From positions 27,407,963-27,471,962 of the forward strand of contig OZ010573.1 of assembly GCA_963932145.1 (NCBI GenBank): DNA of 64,000 bases, given 5' to 3'. This DNA comes from Acanthosepion lycidas. Taxonomy: Eukaryota; Mollusca; Cephalopoda; Sepiida; Sepiidae. A model generated the notes under the pieces. The model searched no databases. It was not told where the DNA came from and saw only the letters and a program-made list of their open reading frames with translations. The stretch's first letter is position 1. Each line of letters opens with the position of its first letter. Below, one piece after another: positions 21,679 through 31,984 of this stretch. The position numbers and the translations under genes were made by a program.

Positions 21679-21748
21679 AAAAACCCTGGACAACTGAATT
21701 TACTACAAATTTACTTGAAAAGCCGAACGAACATTTTGGCCAACTCAA
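20902..21748. mobile_element. Mariner-ended non-autonomous element
   Basis: The left end TTGGGTTGGCCAAAAAGTTC (20902) and the complement of the right end, TTGAGTTGGCCAAAATGTTC (from 21748), agree at about 18 of 20 bases. TA flanks both sides. The inside has no recognisable transposase. It has two related segments around 21300-21340 and 21370-21410 sharing GTCAGTGAATCTTC, and a TA/TG array at 21609-21676. It is read as an internally replaced mariner or a long MITE. Confidence 0.65.
21609..21676. repeat. (TA)n(TG)n compound microsatellite
   Basis: TA repeats to about 21644, then TG repeats to about 21676, inside the mariner-ended element. Confidence 0.95.
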
Positions 21749-21984
21749 TACTTTGTTTTGAAGATTAAAATTGATTTATTTATGATTCAGCCTAATATTT
21801 ACAAACTTTCTATTGGTCTGGCTAGATGAAACTAAATTTGTTACATATTCACAAAGAATCTATGTCATGTGTTGGCGAGACCAAAACGCCAACAAATCAC
21901 ACAACGGGACGCTTAAGCTCATTCCATTGTTACAGACATTTTACACGAATTACATGAACTTTTTTTTCATACGGAAAAGTTAAT

Positions 21985-22035
21985 TAGAGCAACAAAAGAC
22001 AGGAAGTTGTGAAGAGCTATAACTATTGTTGAGTA
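21985..22035 (+). mobile_element. RTE-like LINE scrap
   Basis: GCAACAAAAGACAGGAAGTT, then GTGAAGAGCTATA resembles the 'ATRDRKLWRAM' coding DNA near the end of the RTE-like copies. Confidence 0.4.
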
Positions 22036-22039
22036 CAAT

Positions 22040-23679
22040 TCTAAATGGTGGGAGTGGTAGAATAGTGCACGCTAGCATGACTGTTGTGCTAATCTACCGA
22101 GAAAGGACCTAGCTACCAAGAAAATCAGCTTTCTTAATATAAACTAGCAAACCCATTTAATTGTGGATATTTTAAATTTCTTTTTTAGTAAAAGAAATAC
22201 TAATTTATCAGGGCCGTAAAAGAGACAATTGTTTTATTTTTGCGGGGGAGGTAAAAAAAAATATTTAGCTGCTGGACCGTCAATATCCGGTGTTTTTAGG
22301 CTGCGGTTAGCCTTTTCGTAGTTTTCTTCTTTTTATTTGAGAGAGAAAGAAAGATAGAAAAAGGGATAGGTATTTTAAGGAAAAGCAAATGGTTTGTTTT
22401 AATTTGAATTCTTTTCTATTTATTTGTACATTTTTATTTTTATATTTTAGTTTATTTTATTGGATTCACAACAATTCCAAATTAAAATGAAAACGCACCG
22501 ACGCGATAAAGGGAAATGACCATCATCATACACCTTTTAAAGGAGAATTCTTTCATCAGGGTTTTATGAAAGTTATATTCTTCCTTTCATAGCTATTTTT
22601 TCTTGTATTTCTTTCTTTATTGTATTTTGTTAAAATAAAACCTTGTAAAAATACTACAATCTTTTAAAATTAGGAATGCTACAGCTCTGTTTATTCTTAA
22701 TCAAAATTGTTTTATCTCATAAATTAAAACAAAGGTTAGTGAAGTGATAAATTAAACCGACTCGGAAGATGGGCGGAGAATCGGACGATGTGTTTTGGTG
22801 TCGAGAAACGGTTAGCGAAGCTAGTCTTGAGTTCGAAGCTCACAAGCTAACCCATGCAAAAATCGCCATTTAAATAACCAAATAAGTGTTGACATGTAAA
22901 ACTAAACAGCTCAATCAAAGAAACATTATCAAAATAAATTTGAAGTTTCTATTATGCAACACATATTTCAACAGAATTAAAAAAATATATATCATTAAAT
23001 TTTCAAGAGTTTTAAATTTAAGAACATTCCAAAATATTCTTAAAGTTAACTGTGTACGTAAATGGTAAACTATGAAGGACGCCAAGTGATGTAATTTAAT
23101 GACGAATCAATGAAAGTGAGTAAATGCTGTTGAATTTACTTTTCTTTTTTGTTTTATATATATATGTGTGTGTGTGTGTGCGCGTGTGTATGTGTAACGT
23201 GGTTGTACGTTGAGTTGTGTTAACGTAAGTTACCCACGTTATATGTATTAGTAGTTGACAGAGGATTTCTTTTCTCTTTTTTTATACTGAAAATGACATG
23301 AATAAAACATACAAAAATAACAACCAGCGATGAGACCTTGAGACACGTGTTGTGACTAATGACAAAAATGTGTATTTTTCTTTTCGTGAATGTTATTTAA
23401 AATATTGATTTTGTATGTGATAAATTTTCTTAGGGTTATTGTCTGTTTTTGTTTCTTTAAGTTTTGGGCTTACTTGCTTATACTTGTTCTGAGAATTTCG
23501 TGGTTAAGGAAATACTTTGTAACCGTCAACTCCGGAATTTCATGGAGCGAAAAGATACGCTTGTCTAGTGCTTTTTTTACTACTGTTACTGCCACATTGC
23601 TTGTGGTAGAAAGGTTGTTTTATAATGATGACATATTAGATCTTTATTTCTAGAATGATGAAATATCTTCATCATGACT

Positions 23680-23684
<5 letters not shown>
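22040..23684. other. No gene; one weak tRNA-like patch
   Basis: AT-rich, no supported gene. At 22764-22835 a patch ends TCTTGAGTTCGAAGCTCACA, with a box-B-like GAGTTCGAAGCTC, and could be an old SINE head. A (TA)n(TG)n tract lies at 23155-23192. Confidence 0.35.

Positions 23685-23731
<47 letters not shown>
23685..23731. repeat. (CA)n(TA)n microsatellite
   Basis: CA repeats pass into TA repeats. Confidence 0.95.
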
Positions 23732-23735
<4 letters not shown>

Positions 23736-24999
23736 GCAGTTATTATTATTTTGATTTGATAAATTATGTATTTATTTTAAATAATAGAAGTTCTTAAGTT
23801 AATGATTAACTTCTAATTTTTTATGGTGATGTATGCTGACTTGGGAAAGGAATATATCTTTCAGCTCCTTCCCGGCGTAGAAGTGTATATACATTTTTAC
23901 CGAAAGTGTTTTTTTTTTTGTTTTTTTTCAGACACGGACGAATTACAATATTACAAATGTTTTTGTTTTTTTTTTGTCGTTGTTTTTACGTTGATCTTGA
24001 TTCTTTTTATGCATTTATGAGCTTGAAAATAGTCCAATTGTCAACTCATACGCCTGCTACGTTTGCGTACTTCAAGGTGCCTCAGTTTCTTAGTTACTAT
24101 ATTAAAAACAAATAAAAAAAGTTCGTCAGAAAATGTTAAAGATTTTCGAAGAAGTTCACGGCGTAAGTTTACATTTTGTCATAATTCGATAGCGACACTC
24201 TATATGACGTGCGTGCAGTTGGTGCTAATACCAATGAGTAAGGCATAATTCCACTTCATATCTTGACATTGTGTCGTCACTGGCATGTCACGATGACTAA
24301 TCTGGGAGAGAATACTTGGACAAACCACTCACTCGCTCGCTGATGTCATAGCATCCAAAATAGAAGTAACGAATTGTCAACAAGTGTCTAATCATACGAT
24401 CACTTATAAAAACAAGTCAAAATCCAATACAAGTACGCTGCACTAGTGGGAGGACCATCGATTTACTTATCAAGTACTTTATGATGTAATAGTATATATA
24501 AAGGAAGCGAGGCTCACTTGTGTGTCGTATGCATATTTGCTCGCTTTTGTGCTGCATATTTGCAAATTTCTTTGCGCACACATAGACGCACATATAAATG
24601 GATTTTTATAATCTGACATTGTTACTACAAGCGTCATTTTAGTGGGTATACGCATTTGAGTAGGCAAATCATTTGCTATCATTCAAGTATGAAAGATAAA
24701 ATAATAATAATAATAATAATAGTACCTTGTCAAAAATATATGGAAAGTAAAAATAAAACAGAAATCATTGTTAGTAGAATGGTATGCAATATAAAAAAGA
24801 TAGTGTAGAAAGAATGTCAGAAATTACAATCTATACATGAAAGAGAAACTGAAAATTATAAAATTTAATAATGTACCATTAATTACAGCATACAATTCGA
24901 CTTCAAGTTTTTTAGCTCAAAATTCTGTTATTTAAAATCATTTTACTCCATGCAAGATGGTAATGCTACTAGACTTACAGGGAGTGAAAGAGAAAAAAT
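23732..24999. other. 1.27 kb stretch without recognised features
   Basis: AT-rich, with a T-rich patch at 23905-23985 and (AAT)n at 24700-24720. A faint likeness links 24262-24302 (CTTGACATTGTGTCGTCACT) to 30410-30450. No gene is supported. Confidence 0.45.
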
Positions 25000-25680
25000 T
25001 GAGAATAGGGAGAAAGATATAGAGGCTTCAAGTAGATAGAAGATGGTGATTGAGGTTGCATTTAAATTTCTGAAGATTGTAGTTATCAAGGAAGCAAAAA
25101 AAAAAAAAACGAGAGTTCCACAGGTAGGAAGTGAGAAAAGAAACTGTTAGAGAAGAAGTGACGTTTACATTTAGGTATTTAAACAGTAAAACGGTGAGAC
25201 CTAGTTGCCAATCAAGCATCAAGCTTAAATTCATGTAGTCAGGGCAGCAAGGAAAAAAAGCTCTTCAGAATAGTTGCCATGAAAATATTTGTAAAACGAC
25301 AGAGAGAAGCCACGTCACGTCGGTGCGAAAGTGACTGTATTCGATATGCCACATGTGGATCTATTACATTAAAGACCCTGCTTTGAATTTTGTCAAGAAT
25401 CTTGATATATACAGCAGGAGCACTAAATCAGATATGGCAACAGTATTCAATGTACGGTCGAATGGTGGATTTATAAATGTGCAAGTTGGATTCTGACGAG
25501 AAAGATTTTCTGGAACGATACAGTGAACTAACTTTCCTTGAAGTAGACGAAGTAATTGATCTGAGATATTCGTTCCACTTCATCACAATGGAAAACGTGA
25601 GGCCAAGAAGGCGTAGCGTGATACTTCCCTAGAGTTTAGCATCAGCCATCCTGATGACAGAAAGGTTCTCTGTGATGACC
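25000..25680 (-). mobile_element. LINE family A, RT C-terminal end
   Basis: Minus-strand order matches family A. DNA for an 'ISMADAKL' block lies near 25645. DNA for the KLVHCIVPENLSRQNPTCTF region lies near 25490-25550. The IKSTIRPYIEYCCHI-like block lies near 25450, the 'LDKIQ' block at 25400, the YKYFHGN-like block at 25280 and the final LWN block at 25110. Several frameshifts and an A run at 25095-25108 mark it as dead. The family 3' UTR is missing. Confidence 0.75.
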
Positions 25681-25689
25681 TATACCTAC

Positions 25690-26353
25690 CGTATAGATCG
25701 GCCCCAAAACATAGGGCAGGTTACAGGTGGCCCAAAACTTAGGCCTATCGGTAAATGAAGTTAGAATACAGTATACGATAGCCTATGCCAAAACTACATA
25801 AGGTCACATGTATATCATATCTAGTCGCCGGAATAGCCGCCTGTGTTAAGTAGCCTTTCCGTCATTGTTTTCACTTAGTGTAGCAGTTTTTGGACGCGAT
25901 GGGTGCCGTCGCGATAATAGAATACTGGATATGTATTACTATTTTTATTATTTTATATTAATACGCTAAATATGTTCACCAAACACAAGTTTTCGTGGGA
26001 TACTTTTGCAACAGCTTGCTGGAGGGGGTATGGTGAATGGGGCACATAAATTGATATGATTGCCGTCCCATGTGTTTGTAAATTGATTGTAATGGTTAAT
26101 ATTCTATACCTGCCATATAAGTCAACCCCTAATTTAGGAAATATTTTTTAGGCTTGAAAATTTGACTTAGACATCGCAATTTACGGTAAATTGTTTTATA
26201 ATCAAAAGGAATTAAATTATTTTAAACTGTCGGCACGCTGACGCATTCCTTCTGAAAAAAATGAAAAGAATAATCGATGCCTGGAGCGTTCAAAATAAAC
26301 AGGTACCCATTTTGAGAATTTGCTATGCGTGAAACCAGCTGTTAATGTGTAAA

Positions 26354-26356
<3 letters not shown>
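25690..26356. other. No recognised feature
   Basis: AT-rich single-copy-looking DNA. CCTATACCTACCGTATAGATCGGC and CTATACCTGCCATATAAGTC at about 25680 and 26105 are weakly alike. No gene is supported. Confidence 0.4.

Positions 26357-26406
<50 letters not shown>
26357..26406. repeat. (TA)n microsatellite
   Basis: TA array of about 50 bp, next to the left edge of the transposase-bearing segment. Confidence 0.95.
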
Positions 26407-26408
<2 letters not shown>

Positions 26409-26504
26409 TGTATCAAAAAGACTTTAACAAACTTTGAGGGCGGGTTCCTGGTGCCAAAACAACGTAAAAAGTTCATCTGTCCAAAAGGTCATCGTTGTAA
26501 CTCA

Positions 26505-27495
26505 ACACAGCAACTCATAACAAATGTTCAAAATGTCCTCCCCTTGTTTCTACACACGCATGCACCCGTCGGATCATTGACTGGCGGGCCCTTTCGAATA
26601 CTCCCACGGGTATCGAATGGTTTTGCAGGCCTCCATGACATGGTGATGATGCATTATTGATGTCTGCTGCATAAATGAATTGTTTTATTTGACCCCGCAG
26701 ATAACAATGCAAAGGACTGTGGTTGGAGCAACGTGCTGACCGTAGAATCGAACCTCCCATACCTATCTATCTTTGATGGAAGCCAGTGCATCACGAACAA
26801 TGTGACTAAAATGTGCTGGAGCCCCATCATGAATGAGCCACATATGTCTTCGTATTAGCAGGAGTACGTCCTCTATCAGGTCTGGAAGTGTGTTTGAAAT
26901 AAAGTCCCTAAAGACGTCTCCAGTAAGACGTGCTAGTAGAACATATTGACCTACCAGACAGTCACATAAAATTCCAGCCCGCACATTAATTATAGACTGA
27001 TGCAGGTCTCTAGACTGTATTGTACCATGGGGATTCCGATCCGCTCACAAATATTGAGTGTGTAAATTTGTTATTCCATCACTTCCAAATGTTTCGTAAA
27101 CAAAACTGAAGAGAAAACAACGGATCGTCAGTTTGTACAATAAACCGTCGTCAAACGTTTTCTTGCAAGTAACCAGAGGGCGAAAGACACTGAATACATT
27201 GCAAATGATACGGATACAGGAGCTGCGCTTGGAATACCCTCCATGAGGTATCATGAGATGTACGACATGCTAGGCTCAATTGACGTGTGCTGATACCGGG
27301 ATCAGCCTGTAGAATGTGTTCTTCGAGGTCAGGCGTACGAGCGGATCTCGGTCATCCTCGATCCATAGTTTGTAGTGCCACGGATCCTGTCTCAGCAACG
27401 CGACGATAAACAGCAACAAAGGTTGGATGACTCGACTGCCTTCGATCTGGAAAACGCAATCTGATACAGCTGTGCAGCTTCGCGTCCATTATCAT
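26505..27495 (-). pseudogene. Decayed DDE transposase, near full length
   Basis: Minus-strand pieces appear in the order expected for a DDE transposase found widely in arthropod and other invertebrate genomes. First comes an N-terminal helix-turn-helix part (LHSCIRLRFPDRRQSSHPTF, VAYRRVAETGSVALQ-like). Next are RSARTPDLEEHILQADPG and ISTRQLSLACRTSHDTSWRV, then FQAQLLYPYHLQCIQCLSP. Then LIGQYVLLARLTGDVFRDFI is followed by RRHMWLIHDGAPAHFSHIVR and a C-terminal IPVGVFERARQSMIRRVHAC ending GGHFEHLL. The catalytic 'HDGAPAHF' Asp is kept. The 'SPDLNPLD' block that should follow is scrambled. At least five frame breaks or stops occur. The family name is uncertain; the IS630/Tc1/mariner-like fold is inferred from the HDGAPAHF block. 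Confidence 0.75.
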
Positions 27496-27739
27496 TCGTG
27501 AAGTCGTATGTAAAAATCATATCTTCCTCCTCACGCTATGAATACCCTGCTATTGTTAAATGGAACACTTCTCAGTTAACTCACTACTACACACGTCAAA
27601 CGTTGAAGACAGACAAGCCACAAATGTACACGAATGACAAATGTAACCATGACAACAATGCGCTATCTACTGTAAAGTTTCAAAGAAGGAATCAATATTT
27701 TTCTATGATTTCACACTTTATCTTCCAATAATTTTTTTT

Positions 27740-28105
27740 TAATCATTTAAATGAAACAGAAATTAGTATCTGTCTATATTTCTGAGATGAGGTATTGTGT
27801 CCACTATTTAAATTATTCGGACTATTGTCCTCATCTTTGTCGCCATATTTATTACAACGCTTCGGCCGTTGTACGCTCCGGCCTTCTTCAGGTGATTGGA
27901 ATGTCGAACTGAAGCCTTTATTTCGCTCGCTGGGGTAGACTGTTCTAGTTCCACGTGCCATGTCTAATGGATGTCAGTTATCGCCTGTTAATTCCCCTCT
28001 CCAAATCCCCCACCGTCTTAACCGAGTATTGAACTCACACTCTTTGGATCCTGTCACTGGATCTAACTAACGCCTTTATCCACTGTGGCATGTGTCCTTG
28101 AGGCG
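27740..28105 (-). mobile_element. tRNA-like SINE (type S2), collinear copy
   Basis: The minus strand begins near 28105 with ATGCCACAGTGGATAAAGGC (box-A-like). About 40 bp later it has GTGTGAGTTCAATACTC (box-B-like). The body follows: CATGGCACGTGGAACTAGAA, CAGTCTACCCCAGCGAGCG, CACCTGAAGAAGGCCGGAGC, ACGGCCGAAGCGTTGTAATA, AAAGATGAGGACAATAGTCC. It ends in AATAATTTAAAT-type tail sequence. Copies are at 57060-57400 and, inverted within itself, at 16425-16815. Confidence 0.75.
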
Positions 28106-28420
28106 ACAAAGATGAGGAAAATAGTCCGAATAATGTTAATAGTGTAAAACAGAAATTGTTGGTCACGTTTTGTGACCAAGCGTTAATGTAACTGTATTTG
28201 ATACAAATCTAAATTCTTGTGCCAAATACAAAAAACCTAGTTAGTAGGAATATAAATGGAAAAGAGAATACGCTCTTCTCTTCTCCTTGAGATCAAAATA
28301 GGCGCAAATAGCAGAATAAGAATCAGTCACTGTGTAAAGTTTTAAAGGAAAAACATTTATTACACAAGTAAAGACAAAAAGGGAACAAAATTTGCACAAT
28401 AATTTCCTTTTGTGAGCCTA

Positions 28421-28830
28421 TTAAAGCAGGATAACACATTTCTGATGCTTCAAAAAAGGGATTACCATCGAATATTCGCTGACAAAAAGAGAAAACAATT
28501 CAAGAAGGCAGAAAAACAAATGTGAAAAACCGGAAGCACCTACTTTTAATTGACCCAAGAGCGTCACTGGGACATAGAGTAATTTTAGAAAAGTCCCTTG
28601 TAAATTCACACTGTTCGGTGTTTGGGACATTCTTTTAATTTTTTTTTTCGTTCTTTCTTCTCCAACTGTAGGAGAATTTTCACTTATGAACTTCAAGTCT
28701 CTCTGCAGCTTGCTGGTAACTGTTGCCTTTTTATCTGTCTCTTCCTTGGTGTCAATGTATCTTGTCCTCCTGTTGTCAAAAAGTCTTCTCGCTTCGTCCA
28801 CTGAGCTGATGCCTACGTATTCAGAAAAAG
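28421..28830 (-). CDS. Possible coding exon, unknown protein
   Basis: An open minus-strand frame of about 130 codons starts after an in-frame stop near 28840 and ends at a stop at 28421. It differs from the compositional frames of the window. The first 60 residues are charged and varied: EYVGISSVDEARRLFDNRRT, then RYIDTKEETDKKATVTSKLQ, then DLKFISENSPTVGEERTKKK, suggesting a helical or coiled segment. A pyrimidine-rich run followed by TAG and CAG on the minus strand (28820-28835) could be a splice acceptor. The last 45 residues (Leu, Phe, Val rich) look less coding-like and may be read-through. The family is not recognised. No matching neighbour exon was proven. It could be an exon of a host gene or part of an undescribed repeat. 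Confidence 0.3.
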
Positions 28831-28984
28831 AAACTCACGGAAGACTCCATACACGGCTCTCATTAACCACAAAATACGACAAAACAATTTTCCATAAACT
28901 TGAAATGGATCTTTAATAATTTTGGCGGTTTTGTAACAACAAAATGCCTTAGACGATTAAACAATTATTCAAGACTAACATTTT

Positions 28985-29335
28985 TAAAGTAGTAAAACTA
29001 TTTATTTTTATAATTTAGTCATCCAGAGAATAAGGAGAAACATTAGTATCAGATTGCTTTTTGAATTGGAGGATGGCGTATTTGTCTGGTCGATTTAATG
29101 TGAATGTAACGTGTACCTGGAAAAATGTTACTTGTAAATGGAAGCAGAGTTCTTATCCTGCAAGAAAATAAAAACTCCTGTCTCATCCACCTTGGGGAAT
29201 TTCTTTTGCAGTCGTTTTTCTGATCACCAATTTCTTTACAAACATAGGTGATATAAGGTGAAACTTTGTTCTCAGCCACTTGGGTAGTTAATACTTGTAA
29301 GTGGTTCTAATGCAAAAGTCATTTTGAACATGTCT
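28985..29335 (-). pseudogene. Frameshifted coding-like segment, unknown protein
   Basis: Successive minus-strand frames give MTFALEPLTSINYPSG, then VAENKVSPYITYVCKEIGDQ and KNDCKRNSP. After a shift comes KVDETGVFIFLQDKNSASIY, and after another shift HVTFTLNRPDKYAILQFKKQ, SDTNVSPYSLDD and a stop at about 28997. Each piece is well mixed in residues, and they join end to end within a few bases. This is the pattern expected of a gene that has lost frame three times. The sequence TTTTTCCAG before the last piece could instead be a splice acceptor. The protein is not recognised. It lies just upstream, on the same strand, of the 28421-28830 frame, so the two may belong together. Confidence 0.3.
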
Positions 29336-29692
29336 TACGAGTTATTCGAACATTATGATGTCAATTTCTAATGTTTAGTAGTTAAGGTTATTTCATAATT
29401 GTGCAATATAATCTATAACTGCTTCATATTCTTATAGATCGTATCGTATCAGCTAATAGATAGAATTCAAGAGACAGAGATTTATTTGAACGTCGACTTT
29501 TCTGGATCAATGAACTGAAAAACCAACCAAGAGTGAACAACGCAAAAGGAATGGTAAGAAATACAAGAATTTTGTTTAATGCCTATATTTTAACTTTTCT
29601 TCTTGAATGATGCTGATGAAAATGTTTTATGTTGTATTATATATGCTCCCATTACATGTGTTTTGTGCTTTGTTTGGTTAGTATTTCATTCA

Positions 29693-30005
29693 CTAAGAGG
29701 CACGGTAGAGTAATAGATACCGAGTGGCTTCTCCAATCCCCAGATATCAATATTATTGCGGCTCGGATCGAGGAATCGGAGAGACGAATTTGAATTACAT
29801 TCACTTACGTGCTAATACCCTTGGGAAAGGTATGAATCTTCTTCGTCTCCCCAACCCCCAGCTATTGATAAATAACAAGACCGACCTGGTTCTATATCCC
29901 TGAAATGGCAACCTACTGCTGGAAAAAATCTGCATGGTCAGTCATGTATTGAAAGATACATGATCGCCTAAGCGTGTATCACGTATGACACATAACTGAC
30001 TGAAG
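29693..30005 (+). mobile_element. tRNA-derived SINE (type S1)
   Basis: Starts AGGCACGGTAGAGTAATAGA (degenerate box A). It has GGCTCGGATCGAGGAATCGG and a degenerate box B, ACGAATTTGAATTAC. Then come CTTACGTGCTAATACCC, CTTGGGAAAGGTATGAATC, a central linker with CAACCTACTGCTGG, and the stable body GATACATGATCGCCTAAGCG, GTGTATCACGTATGACAC. Compared with the minus copy at 19965-20215 it has extra sequence at about 29730-29755. Confidence 0.85.
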
Positions 30006-30009
30006 CGGT

Positions 30010-30679
30010 ATATAGAGTTGGTAGTATTTGGTTTGGTTTATGTCATTTTTTGTTATCTACTGTTCCACTGCTATATACACGACTACTGATATATGCCAGC
30101 TGATAATGGGGTAATACGACTACGTTTTACTTCAAGTTCTTTATTTTAGATCTGGTTTGCCAATTATCCCCCATAATTAAATTTTTCCAGGTGGCCCAAA
30201 TGAGAATTTTTCAATTTTCAAAAGAGAAAACCATAAACTTTCTAAAAATACCATATTTATCTTGGTAACATCTTTTACCGGTGAACATTAATATCGACCA
30301 GACTATATTGGTTGCCAGCCGGGATCTAATCTGCTTACGTTGATTTAACAATAAATGCGCTTTGGAAAGGCATTAGTCTACGTTTGGTCTCAGCACTACA
30401 TACCTTGACAAAATGTCTTGTCACTGGTATATCACGAAGGTTAACGAAGAGTAGGCGGGTGGGTAGCTAAGCAAATACCTTCCGCATAACATTACATGCC
30501 CAAGAAGTAATGCTAGCAAAAAAGCTGTTACTCTAATAGTCAACCATGACAGGGATCCAGTTATGTAAGATTTTTCTGGACATTTAAAAAAATAAGCTTT
30601 TTTTATTAATGCAACGCGCGTGAGCACATAAACACATATAAGTGCCTGTGAAGATAGATGTGAATAGATTGAGATAGAT
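30010..30679. other. No recognised gene
   Basis: AT-rich. Short frames only. Nothing is supported. Confidence 0.45.
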
Positions 30680-30870
30680 GGTTGATTAATTTGTTTTCTT
30701 ATGGCCTTTTTGGGTTATTTAAAGCCAAACTATATATCGGATTGTAGGAGGACGTTTACAGTACCAGGTGTCCCCAAGTGGTCTCCCATCTAAGTACAGA
30801 TCCGGCTCGATGCTGCTTAACTTCGGTGATCAAACGAGAATCGGTGTTTTCAGCGTGATGATATAGATGG
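30680..30870 (-). mobile_element. Simple 5S rRNA-derived SINE
   Basis: The minus strand carries a 5S rRNA-like head at about 30752-30867. On the plus strand it reads CAGTACCAGGTGTCCCCAAG, TGGTCTCCCATCTAAGTACA, CTGCTTAACTTCGGTGATCA. It passes directly into a tail containing TTAAATAACCCAAAAAGGCC and a CAACCATC-like end. Unlike the copies at 7640 and 11580 it has no tRNA-like segment between head and tail. Internal promoter elements of 5S type could have driven it. It is not a working 5S gene, because the flanks and several paired positions differ. Confidence 0.75.
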
Positions 30871-30879
30871 ATATATGTT

Positions 30880-31978
30880 AATACATTGTGATATATTGAT
30901 ATACATAAACATAGATATATGTGAATAAATCGTGATAGATGAGAATAAAACGGTAGATGGATAAGTAGATTAATGAGAATAAAACGAGGCAGACAGGTAG
31001 GTAGGTGTAAATAAAACTAGATGTGAATAAAACAAGATATATGTAAATAAAACGAAATAGATGTGAATAAAACGAGGCAGACAGGTAGGTAGGTGTAAAT
31101 AAATTGAGATAGGTGTGATTAAAACAAGAAATATGTAGATAAAACGAGATAGGTGTGAATAAAACGAGGCAGACAGGTAGATAGGTGTACATAAAACGAG
31201 ATAGATGTGATTAAAACAAGATATATGTAGATAAAACGAGATAGGTGTGAATAAAACGAGGCAGACAGGTAGATAGGTGTAAATAAATTGAGATAGGTGT
31301 GATTAAAACAAGAAATATGTAGATAAAACGAGATAGGTGTGAATAAAACGAGGCAGACAGGTAGATAGGTGTACATAAAACGAGATAGATGTGATTAAAA
31401 CAAGATATATGTAGATAAAACGAGATAGGTGTGAATAAAACGAGGCAGACAGGTAGATAGGTGTAAATAAATTGAGATAGGTGTGATTAAAACAAGAAAT
31501 ATGTAGATAAAACGAGATAGGTGTGAATAAAACGAGGCAGACAGGTAGATAGGTGTACATAAAACGAGATAGATGTGATTAAAACAAGATATATGTAAAT
31601 AAAATGGGATAGATCTGAATAAAACAAGACAGGTAGGTAGGTGTAAATAAAATGAGATAGATGTTAATAAAACAAGATAGATGTAAATAAAACGAGATAG
31701 ATGTGAATAAAATGAGGCAGACAGGTAGATAGGCGCAAATAAAACGAGATGGATGTGAATAAAACAAGATAGATGTAAATAAAACGAGGCAGACATGTAG
31801 ATAGGTGTAAATAAAACGAGATAGATATGATTAAAACAAGATATATGTAAATAAAATGAAATAGGTATGAATAAAACGAGGCAGACAGGTGGGTAGGTGT
31901 AAATAAAATCATATAGCTGTGAATAAAACAAGATATATGTATATAAAACGAGATAGATGTGAATAAAACGAGATAGTG
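30880..31978. repeat. Minisatellite, ~23 bp unit, 184 bp higher-order period
   Basis: About 1.1 kb of units such as GATAGATGTGAATAAAACGA and GATATATGTAAATAAAACGA. A GAGGCAGACAGGTAGATAGG variant recurs at intervals. In 31120-31560 the block repeats exactly at 184 bp (8 x 23). Minus-strand frames up to 178 codons (Tyr, Ile, Leu, Phe, Ser) are only the repeat read through. Confidence 0.95.
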
Positions 31979-31984
31979 TTAGCG

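Noticed and set aside
24262..24302. Similarity to 30410-30450 (CTTGACA...GTCACTGG)
   Set aside because: Only about 40 bp and not extendable by eye. It could be an old repeat but is not supported enough to list as a feature.
27740..28105. Full hammerhead in S2 SINE tails
   Set aside because: CTGAAGA, a GGCC/GGCC stem and a GAAAC-like box are present, but there is no matching stem I and no UH before it, so only a half-motif is claimed.
30752..30867. Functional 5S rRNA gene
   Set aside because: 5S-like, but with changes in paired regions and a SINE tail directly attached. There is no terminator-like T run at the correct end.
31395..31931. 178-codon minus-strand frame with repeated peptide
   Set aside because: The repeated peptide is the minisatellite read in one frame. 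Unit length variants change the frame, and no selection signature is visible.
30880..31978. CRISPR array
   Set aside because: Repeat units are contiguous without unique spacers, and the sequence is clearly eukaryotic.
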